From a virus, in the IMG/VR virus record IMGVR_UViG_3300027759_003961, positions 19,059 to 83,058 of that record: DNA of 64,000 nt. The stretch is one strand, 5' to 3'. A program made the translations under genes and the position numbers. This document shows, piece by piece, positions 58,387 through 64,000 of this stretch. Each line of letters starts with the position of its first letter. Positions within the stretch are counted from its first letter, which is position 1. The notes below the pieces were generated by a model, which was given only the letters and a program-made list of their open reading frames with translations, had not been told where the DNA came from and searched no databases.

Positions 58387-58763
58387 TACAATCCTTTATC
58401 TTCCATGCCCTGGACCAACCACTCGGTTAATGGCTCGCCGTGCGTTAATTTAATTTTTAACATACGACCATCCATGAACAGGGCTCGATATTCTTCTTGG
58501 TCTTCTTCTGACCTATAATAGTAAAAACGTATTTCACCATCAAAATCATCACAGCGTACCCAACGCTCGTTGCTTTGAACTATGGTTCCGCCAAGGAACC
58601 CGTCCGCACTGTCAACCCATTCTGAGTCGTATTCTTCGTGCCACAAGTACCAATGCCCCGACGTTTGATCCTGTTCGATCTTGTAATTATCCAGAGTTTG
58701 TAAGGGCGTATCTTTAGTTTGATACTGCCGACCCTTGTACTCGATATTATCAAACATGCCCAT
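58386..58763 (-). CDS. Hypothetical phage protein
   Basis: 125 residues starting MGMFDNIEYKGRQYQTKDTP, a common phage opening, with the acidic, Trp/Tyr-rich remainder ending LTEWLVQGMEDKGL. The same C-terminal motif (PLTEWYKTGVEAKGL) ends the 61.1 kb protein. Function unknown. Confidence 0.75.
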   Translation of the reverse strand: MGMFDNIEYKGRQYQTKDTPLQTLDNYKIEQDQTSGHWYLWHEEYDSEWVDSADGFLGGTIVQSNERWVRCDDFDGEIRFYYYRSEEDQEEYRALFMDGRMLKIKLTHGEPLTEWLVQGMEDKGL

Positions 58764-58765
58764 GA

Positions 58766-59038
58766 TTAACTCCAGGCCAAACGAAAAAAGGTTGCCAAAC
58801 TATCTGACGCAAATCTATAACCTGATTCGGTTTGCTGATAATCTCTACCGCACTGATAACCGTGATCAACTAACCACTGACTCATGCCCTGAGTTTTTTC
58901 CTGTATTTCTTCGCGGATCTGAACCCGTTCAGCGGCACCACCATGGCGATGGGCACGACCATAACGGCGAACCAAGTCCGCATAAAACGGTTCGGTATCT
59001 ACAGCAACACAAAGGTGTGGGTATAGTAGTTGACTCAT
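58766..59038 (-). CDS. Small hypothetical protein
   Basis: 90 residues, Arg/His/Gln-rich helical protein with no motif. The promoter -10 ends 6 bp before its start, so it is likely leaderless. First gene of the 57.7-59 kb operon. Confidence 0.65.
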   Translation of the reverse strand: MSQLLYPHLCVAVDTEPFYADLVRRYGRAHRHGGAAERVQIREEIQEKTQGMSQWLVDHGYQCGRDYQQTESGYRFASDSLATFFRLAWS

Positions 59039-59043
59039 ATTGT

Positions 59044-59073
59044 ATTATAGCAGAATTGTCTATTTTGGGTCAA
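59044..59073 (-). promoter_or_regulatory. Sigma70-like promoter, 57.7-59.0 kb operon
   Basis: TTGACC, 18-nt spacer, TATAAT. The -35 is inside the preceding gene's last codons. Confidence 0.65.
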
Positions 59074-59311
59074 CCTTGATGCCCAATGTGGCTGGTGCGT
59101 GATCAACACAGGCACCCGTTTCATCTGAATAAAAGAACGCATCTGGGTCTATGATCTGAACCCGCATATCACTGTGACGGAGATCGTAGTCCACAAAATT
59201 ATGGTATAGATCATAGATTCTAAACACATAGCGATCTCCGCCACACCAGATCAGTAGGCCTTCGCGGCCGTCGGCTGATTCAATTTTTACGTTACCAACT
59301 TCCATCATCAA
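59060..59311 (-). CDS. Small hypothetical protein
   Basis: 83 residues, beta-rich and acidic (EGLLIWCGGDRYVFRIYDL, MRVQIIDPDAFFY). Overlaps the next upstream gene by 20 bp. Unknown. Confidence 0.65.
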   Translation of the reverse strand: MMMEVGNVKIESADGREGLLIWCGGDRYVFRIYDLYHNFVDYDLRHSDMRVQIIDPDAFFYSDETGACVDHAPATLGIKVDPK

Positions 59312-59483
59312 TCCATAATCTAACTGTTACAAATAAAAATCTAGCCGACCATGTACGCTCGTTGGGACCAGCCCATTCATCTGTGAACACACGACCAGCT
59401 TGAGGAATCCAGGCCCAGTGCGAGGGATTAACAGTAATAGCTACACTTGCTCCTGAATACCTTAACCATTTATACATTTTCAC
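59292..59483 (-). CDS. Small hypothetical protein
   Basis: 63 residues with seven Trp (MYKWLRYSGASVAITVNPSH, RFLFVTVRLWIDDG). Overlaps neighbours on both sides. Unknown. Confidence 0.6.
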   Translation of the reverse strand: MKMYKWLRYSGASVAITVNPSHWAWIPQAGRVFTDEWAGPNERTWSARFLFVTVRLWIDDGSW

Positions 59484-59817
59484 GTCTCCTTGCTGATTGT
59501 AAACGCATCTTCATTGCGGCTCCCGACAGAAACTGATCATCCGGATCAAAGCTGACACTATTCAAATAGAATTTTTTCAACACACGATCGCCATTCCACC
59601 AACTACGTTGACACTGAATATACCCTTCATCTTCCAACTGATTGCGTAAGGCTTTGAACTCCTCACTGTCGTCTGTGCCCATGACACTACGATTGCCCTT
59701 GCCCTGTAACACTTTAACTAAATCGTCATTGGTTATTGTATCTTTGTCGGCGTAGTCATTCCACTGACGATGATAGTGTGGATGCCAATCTAGGGATTCA
59801 TCTAGCTCAAAAACCAT
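59470..59817 (-). CDS. Hypothetical protein
   Basis: 115 residues. DDSEEFKALRNQLEDEGYIQCQR resembles a winged-helix recognition region, but evidence is thin. Its start overlaps the metallophosphoesterase stop. Confidence 0.65.
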   Translation of the reverse strand: MVFELDESLDWHPHYHRQWNDYADKDTITNDDLVKVLQGKGNRSVMGTDDSEEFKALRNQLEDEGYIQCQRSWWNGDRVLKKFYLNSVSFDPDDQFLSGAAMKMRLQSARRRENV

Positions 59818-60737
59818 TAGACCTCCAAGTATTGTAGTTTAAAAAAGTCTGCAATAGACTCGTAGCCAACATAGCCTCTAGGGTTACATACCACACGGGT
59901 TTCGCCAATCCAGTAGTTGAAGTTATGATGCGTGTGTCCGTGCAACCATAATTTAATCTGTGGGCGGGCCTCAATAAAATCATCTAAACTGCTGCGGAAT
60001 GCACCATTTAGCAAGTTACCTTTGTACATGTCAGCTACACTCAGTTCGCTAGGGCAATGATGCCCGACCACAATGTAACTGCCAGGATCGCGGGTTGCAT
60101 GATTAATATAGGCCATCATTTTCTCATGATCCTCTACGCTATCTTCTGGACTCCAACGAGCCGGCTCTTCTTTGAATTTAACGCCATTAGGAACCAGGTT
60201 GCCTTTTTCATCCTTGATATATTTTCCGCCGTTTTTACCATCTTCAGTATAGAGCAAATTTTCCATATACACCGGCACCTGGCGAACAACCATACGATTA
60301 CTATTTTTAACTTCGCGGAAGTCATTCATGGCATCTTTACAGTAGCTCAATGTTAAGCTATTACTGTCATCCATATTGGTCCACAAGGTACCACACACAA
60401 AGGTATGACCTTGATGTTGCCATGTTTCTTTTTCAAGAATATGTAAGTTGCTGTAATCCAAGTGTTCTCTAAGAATGTTGTAAGTATGAGCCGCATCTCC
60501 TGAGTAGTGTTCATGATTGCCCATGATATACACCACTTGAGGAAATTCTTGGCACACATGATCAAAGAACTGTCTATACTCTTTTGCTAAGTGTTGCATA
60601 TATGTAGGGCGACCATCCACAAAATGTTTGGCCACACAGATGTCGCCGGCAAGAACCAAGACATCAGCACCCTCGGTATTATCAAGGGTGATGGGTCCGA
60701 ATTCTAAATGTATATCACTGGCTAGAGCTATTTTCAT
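59817..60737 (-). CDS. Calcineurin-like metallophosphoesterase
   Basis: 306 residues with all family motifs: ASDIHLEFG (D8, H10), VLAGDICV, YIMGNHEHYSG, VGHHCPSELS and LHGHTHHNF. Hydrolyses phosphomonoesters or diesters; related phage proteins are seen as nucleotide or 3',5'-cyclic phosphodiesterases. Separate from the PlcP-like gene, which has a different sequence type. Overlaps the membrane-protein gene by 23 bp. Confidence 0.9.
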   Translation of the reverse strand: MKIALASDIHLEFGPITLDNTEGADVLVLAGDICVAKHFVDGRPTYMQHLAKEYRQFFDHVCQEFPQVVYIMGNHEHYSGDAAHTYNILREHLDYSNLHILEKETWQHQGHTFVCGTLWTNMDDSNSLTLSYCKDAMNDFREVKNSNRMVVRQVPVYMENLLYTEDGKNGGKYIKDEKGNLVPNGVKFKEEPARWSPEDSVEDHEKMMAYINHATRDPGSYIVVGHHCPSELSVADMYKGNLLNGAFRSSLDDFIEARPQIKLWLHGHTHHNFNYWIGETRVVCNPRGYVGYESIADFFKLQYLEV

Positions 60738-61092
60738 TGATGCCCAACTTTAATAATTCTGTTTTAAATTCAGCGATTACTCTTGGATCGCCGCCGGCCA
60801 GGTATGCTGTCTTGCCTGGAAAGCGAGATTGGAATGCAGTACGAATTTCTGCTACTGTTGTACCTTGACATACAAACTGCTTGTCTTCATTATTATAACA
60901 GAAATAAACACCATTGTCTACTTCAATATCCAGACCAACCAAGTCGGTTTGGGCTTGTTGGATGATTTGGTTGACCATGTGATCTACACGACCTCGGATA
61001 CGCTGAAACAAAATCCATATGTAAAGGCCCAGCATTATGAAGCCGATACCTATGCCCATCAAAATTCCACCTACGATCTCATTTAGTTCCAT
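60715..61092 (-). CDS. Membrane-anchored hypothetical protein
   Basis: 125 residues with one N-terminal membrane helix (ILMGIGIGFIMLGLYIWIL) and a soluble domain (VYFCYNNEDKQFVCQGTTVAEIRTAF split over two strands). Shares a base with its upstream neighbour. Unknown. Confidence 0.7.
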   Translation of the reverse strand: MELNEIVGGILMGIGIGFIMLGLYIWILFQRIRGRVDHMVNQIIQQAQTDLVGLDIEVDNGVYFCYNNEDKQFVCQGTTVAEIRTAFQSRFPGKTAYLAGGDPRVIAEFKTELLKLGINENSSSQ

Positions 61093-61610
61093 TATGCTAG
61101 TCCTTTGGCTTCAACGCCTGTTTTGTACCACTCGGTTAAGGGTTCAGGTTCTTCGTACTCTTCGTAGCCCCAGACATCGCTGGCTATTTCTTTATAACGA
61201 GCCGGATCACTGCCACAGTCCACGTCATCTGTGTCCAAATACTCACCATCGTATGCGGTAGTGCCTACAAATCCTGCACCGGGTTCCCAATATTCCAAAC
61301 TGAACTGTACTCGTCCATCTGACATGGCCCAAGTAGTAAATGCTTCCACCGGCGGAGCCCATGCCGTACTAAATGAGAATTCAATTGAGTCCGGTTCATC
61401 ATCCGTGTCAATGTAGACATCACTTAGTGACCACTTGGTTCCCCAATTATTTACACGCCACATGTACCAGTCTTGCTCACCCGCAAAATTAGGCTGTGGA
61501 ACCATCCAGGCCAACAACTCACCTTCCGGATCGTTGAGTATTACTCGGATTTCATCGATTACCGGACTTGGTCCTGTAATAGTTGCACGGCACGAACACC
61601 AATTAGGCAT
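61092..61610 (-). CDS. DUF1281/Api92-like protein
   Basis: 172 residues starting MPNWCSCRATITGPSPVIDE, typical of the ferredoxin-like phage family named after Api92. Acidic, Trp-rich (FSFSTAWAPPVEAFTTW). Such proteins are widespread on phages and plasmids; role unknown. First gene of its operon behind a consensus promoter. Confidence 0.78.
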   Translation of the reverse strand: MPNWCSCRATITGPSPVIDEIRVILNDPEGELLAWMVPQPNFAGEQDWYMWRVNNWGTKWSLSDVYIDTDDEPDSIEFSFSTAWAPPVEAFTTWAMSDGRVQFSLEYWEPGAGFVGTTAYDGEYLDTDDVDCGSDPARYKEIASDVWGYEEYEEPEPLTEWYKTGVEAKGLA

Positions 61611-61642
61611 ATCAACTCCTTGAGTTACAATAATATATAGCT

Positions 61643-61671
61643 ATTATACAAGAAACGGAATTAATGGTCAA
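61643..61671 (-). promoter_or_regulatory. Sigma70-like promoter, 59.1-61.6 kb operon
   Basis: TTGACC, 17-nt spacer, TATAAT. Starts directly after the terminator at 61677-61699. A short ATAATA/TATTAT repeat lies around the -10. Confidence 0.7.
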
Positions 61672-61699
61672 GAAAAAACCCCAGCATTGCACTGGGGTT
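61672..61699 (-). terminator. Rho-independent terminator after the HTH-like gene
   Basis: Minus strand: AACCCCAG, 7-nt loop, CTGGGGTT, then T-run TTTTC. A second 6-bp hairpin (TGTCCG/CGGACA) lies between it and the gene's stop at 61740. Confidence 0.88.
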
Positions 61700-61739
61700 T
61701 GGGCTCAGTGTCCGGTCTGAATCGGACAGCGTCGAGGTA

Positions 61740-62003
61740 TTAGATACCTAATGCAAGAGCGCGATAGCCAGCGGCTACCAATTTACGTGAAGGTTTGCCC
61801 AACACGTATTCTGTAACATTTACACCGTTGCCAGCTTTGCGTGAGTTTGTGTAAACTGCAAAACCATGGCTACGGATACGACTTACTTCAGCTGACAGGT
61901 TTTTTACGCCCATCTTGCTTGCCTGGCTAGCTGTCAAAGCCTTGCCTTCTTGTAATGCGGAAAATACACGGTACGTCTTGGTTTCTGGATTAATAAATTT
62001 CAT
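61740..62003 (-). CDS. Small winged-helix-like DNA-binding protein
   Basis: 87 residues. TYRVFSALQEGKALTASQAS then VSRIRSHGFAVYTNS and VTEYVLGKPSRKLV fit a small winged helix as seen in many phage regulators. May control transcription. Monocistronic, ended by a strong terminator. Confidence 0.72.
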   Translation of the reverse strand: MKFINPETKTYRVFSALQEGKALTASQASKMGVKNLSAEVSRIRSHGFAVYTNSRKAGNGVNVTEYVLGKPSRKLVAAGYRALALGI

Positions 62004-62105
62004 TTGATACCTTTCTATGTTAAACGCTGTTTAACAACAGCATATATACATAATACACTGATTAAGTAGAGTTAGCAATACTGTTTGGCAAAATTAAATA
62101 CTATT

Positions 62106-62600
62106 ATGACATATTATGTTTACGCATATCTCCGAAAAGATGGAACCCCTTATTATATTGGTAAAGGAAAAGGATTACGGGCATACGAAAGACATGATAC
62201 TATTCCGTTACCGGGCGATCCCATCCGAATTATTATGCTTGAAACTAATTTAACCGAATTAGGAGCCCTGGCTATTGAGCGTAGGATGATTCGCTGGTAT
62301 GGTCGTAAGGATTTAGGAACTGGTATTTTGCGTAATCGCACAGACGGTGGCGATGGTGCAAGTGGTTTAAAAAGGTCTAAAGAATCTAATCAAAAAACGT
62401 CAATGACCATGACAGGAAAAATAAGAGGCCCGTTAACTGAGGAACATAAAGACAAGTTACGTGGGAAAAGAAAATCAACAGGCCCTAGATCAGCAGAAAC
62501 TATTGAAAAGATTCGCCTAAAATTAACAGGTAGAAAACTAACAGATCAGCACAAACAAAATTTATCAACCGCTAAAAAACAATATTACAGCAGTACATAA
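62106..62600 (+). CDS. GIY-YIG homing endonuclease
   Basis: 164 residues from ATG 62106. The catalytic fold begins [19 protein letters not shown] (GIY-YIG variant), with Arg in [10 protein letters not shown] and Asn in ILRNRTDGG. The C-terminal part has NUMOD3-type repeats ([38 protein letters not shown]). A free-standing mobile nuclease on the plus strand, placed just before the fibre gene. Confidence 0.9.
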   Translation: MTYYVYAYLRKDGTPYYIGKGKGLRAYERHDTIPLPGDPIRIIMLETNLTELGALAIERRMIRWYGRKDLGTGILRNRTDGGDGASGLKRSKESNQKTSMTMTGKIRGPLTEEHKDKLRGKRKSTGPRSAETIEKIRLKLTGRKLTDQHKQNLSTAKKQYYSST

Positions 62601-62656
62601 TGTAGCCGTTAGGATAGCTATTTTACCATAAATAACTAAAAAGGCTAACTCCAACC

Positions 62657-64000
62657 ATGACACAGTATGTAATCAACATTGGCGCAGTACCAAACGATGG
62701 CACGGGCGATCCACTACGCACTGCTTTTAACGAAACCAACCTGAATTTTGATCAGGTTTTTGCCGCAGGACCAGTTTTAAGCAACATTCAGATAGCCAAC
62801 AACAAAATCTTAACCACTAATACCAATGGAAACTTGGTCCTAGCACCAAATGGTACAGGTGTAGTACAGAGCAATGTCAGCATTGTTCCAAACACAGCCA
62901 ATATTCGCAATCTAGGCAGTGCCACACAGCGTTGGGCCACAGTTTATACTCAATATTTAAATGTCACTTCAGGCACGTCAGTGAACGGTAACTTGACTGT
63001 TGATGGTAATTTGATAGTGATGGGCAATGTCATCAACATGGGCAACATTGTCACAGATACCTTGACCATACAGTTGGCCAACACCACAACAACTGCCAAT
63101 GCGGCCAACGGTGCTGGTATCACTGTAGGAACCAATGACGATATTGCTACTATTTTATACAATTCTACCAGCAACGTCTGGACCACAAACATTGGACTAA
63201 GTTCAGTAGGCAATATCTCTGCACCATATTTGTTTGGCAACGGAAGCCAACTGACCGGATTGCCGGTACAATATGGCAATGCCAATGTGGTCACATTGTT
63301 GGCAGGATTTGGCTCAAACACTATTTCAACCACTGGTAATATCACAGGTGGATTTATTTTCGGTAACGGCAGTCAATTAACTGGATTACCAGCAACGTAT
63401 GGCAATGCCAATGTTGCCACATTCTTGGCGTCATACGGTAGCAATACTGTCAGCAGTACAGGCAACATCACGACCACTGCCAATGTCTCAGGTGGATTTA
63501 TTTTAGGAAACGTGGCATTTGCTAATGGATTACCAGCAACTTATGGTAACGCCAACGTAGTGGCCAATTTGGCTGCATTGGGATCAAATCCAGTAAGCAC
63601 CACTGGCAACGTTTCCGGTGCCTACATTAAAGGCAACGGCAGTGAGTTGACCAGTTTACCAGCTCCTGTAGTCACACAAGATATTAGCTCCAACGGTAAC
63701 ATGAGTATAATGACCTATGATGGCAACATAAAATATGTAAACTATGCCACAGTTGAACCCTCCAGTGGCAACATTGCAGGCGGCAACATTAGTACTACTG
63801 GATTGGTCAGTGCTACAGGCAACATCACCGCTGGTAATATCAGCACTGGAACTATCACACTCACCAACGGTGCAGTGATTCGAGATACCACAGGTGATGC
63901 AGTAGCATTTGGTCAAAATGCTGGTGCAACTGGTCAAGGCCTGGTTGCAATAGCCATTGGCGACTCGGCTGGTAATGTCAATCAAGGTAATATATCAGTG
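62657..64000 (+). CDS. Tail fibre protein, N-terminal part (runs off the window)
   Basis: ATG 62657 opens an unbroken frame of 448 codons to the window edge. It begins MTQYVINIGAVPNDGTGDPL followed by RTAFNETN, similar in layout to the fibre at 33.2-35.3 kb (NSGDGTPLATAFNYCN). The same modules recur: GNGSQLTGLPATYGNANV, SNTISTTGNITG, VSATGNITAGN. A second receptor-binding fibre on the opposite strand is likely. Confidence 0.85.
   Translation, partial: MTQYVINIGAVPNDGTGDPLRTAFNETNLNFDQVFAAGPVLSNIQIANNKILTTNTNGNLVLAPNGTGVVQSNVSIVPNTANIRNLGSATQRWATVYTQYLNVTSGTSVNGNLTVDGNLIVMGNVINMGNIVTDTLTIQLANTTTTANAANGAGITVGTNDDIATILYNSTSNVWTTNIGLSSVGNISAPYLFGNGSQLTGLPVQYGNANVVTLLAGFGSNTISTTGNITGGFIFGNGSQLTGLPATYGNANVATFLASYGSNTVSSTGNITTTANVSGGFILGNVAFANGLPATYGNANVVANLAALGSNPVSTTGNVSGAYIKGNGSELTSLPAPVVTQDISSNGNMSIMTYDGNIKYVNYATVEPSSGNIAGGNISTTGLVSATGNITAGNISTGTITLTNGAVIRDTTGDAVAFGQNAGATGQGLVAIAIGDSAGNVNQGNISV

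Noticed and set aside
63656-63985. Minus-strand frames opposite the plus-strand tail fibre
   Set aside because: Low-complexity antisense of the TGN/SATGN repeats; the plus frame is unbroken for 448 codons.
1-64000. CRISPR array
   Set aside because: No regular short direct repeats with unique spacers; the repetitive regions are coding tail-fibre modules.
1-64000. tRNA genes
   Set aside because: No cloverleaf with GGTTCGAATCC-type T-arm was recognised by eye. A tRNA-finding program could still reveal divergent ones.

Overview
The window is a piece of a large tailed-phage genome (Caudoviricetes, probably a jumbo, T4-related myovirus). The signs are tightly packed, mostly minus-strand genes with ATGA/TGATG/TAATG overlaps, long tail-fibre and Ig-like tail genes, a holin/spanin/endolysin cassette, a T4 gp44-like clamp loader, a gp31/GroES-like co-chaperonin, PhoH, homing endonucleases and many small phage orphans. 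No integrase, plasmid or host housekeeping block is seen. A Gram-negative host is indicated by the spanin pair, lipoproteins, consensus sigma70-type promoters and A-type Fe-S carrier. A Bug/TctC-type periplasmic binding protein and a short Ala/Lys/Pro-rich secreted protein look like Burkholderiales, so a freshwater betaproteobacterial host is my inference, not something shown.

Layout. 1-8.7 kb: virion-associated genes, including a 1,407-residue multidomain protein (nucleotidyltransferase + HELTH metallopeptidase + amidoligase-like), a glycosyltransferase and an HxGH nucleotidylyltransferase. 8.7-12.5 kb: ClpA-type unfoldase and DnaJ. 12.5-15.7 kb: lysis cassette (holin candidate, i-/o-spanin, GH19 endolysin). 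15.7-22.7 kb: an accessory island with genes on both strands: three sulfotransferase-like P-loop proteins, an APS kinase-like/nucleotidylyltransferase fusion, two SGNH hydrolases, a methyltransferase and TctC. 22.7-29.6 kb: PhoH, HAD phosphatase, clamp loader, GroES-like protein and a DnaE-palm fragment. 29.6-35.3 kb: three tail genes. 35.3-37.4 kb: operon of IF-1, an unknown gene, Fe/Mn superoxide dismutase and an IscA-type carrier. 37.4-46.5 kb: radical SAM protein, second cell-wall hydrolase, small genes, and a large FG-GAP/DUF4214 surface-type protein. 46.5-50.6 kb: a metallophosphoesterase + glycosyltransferase pair resembling the PlcP-Agt lipid-remodelling pair, then AhpC/AhpD and small secreted or zinc-ribbon proteins. 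50.6-53.8 kb: ParB/DGQHR-like gene, unknown gene and ABC-ATPase-GNAT fusion, followed by a structured non-coding block. 53.8-62 kb: small phage orphans with FkbM methyltransferase, gamma-glutamylcyclotransferase-like protein, metallophosphoesterase, HNH and GIY-YIG endonucleases. 62.7-64 kb: start of a second tail-fibre gene on the plus strand.

How the parts fit together (inference). The phage appears to bring its own proteostasis set (ClpA, DnaJ, GroES-like), a translation factor (IF-1), peroxide/superoxide defence with Fe-S delivery (SOD, IscA, AhpC, AhpD), and enzymes for remodelling host lipids and decorating surface glycans (PlcP/Agt-like, sulfation island). Many short operons begin with a near-consensus sigma70 promoter whose -35 box lies at the stop codon of the preceding gene. 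The most rewarding targets are the PlcP-Agt pair, the sulfation island with its 24-bp duplication scar, the ParB-like/ABC-GNAT operon, the IF-1 operon, and the structured RNA at 53.6-53.8 kb. No tRNA, rRNA or CRISPR array was recognised.
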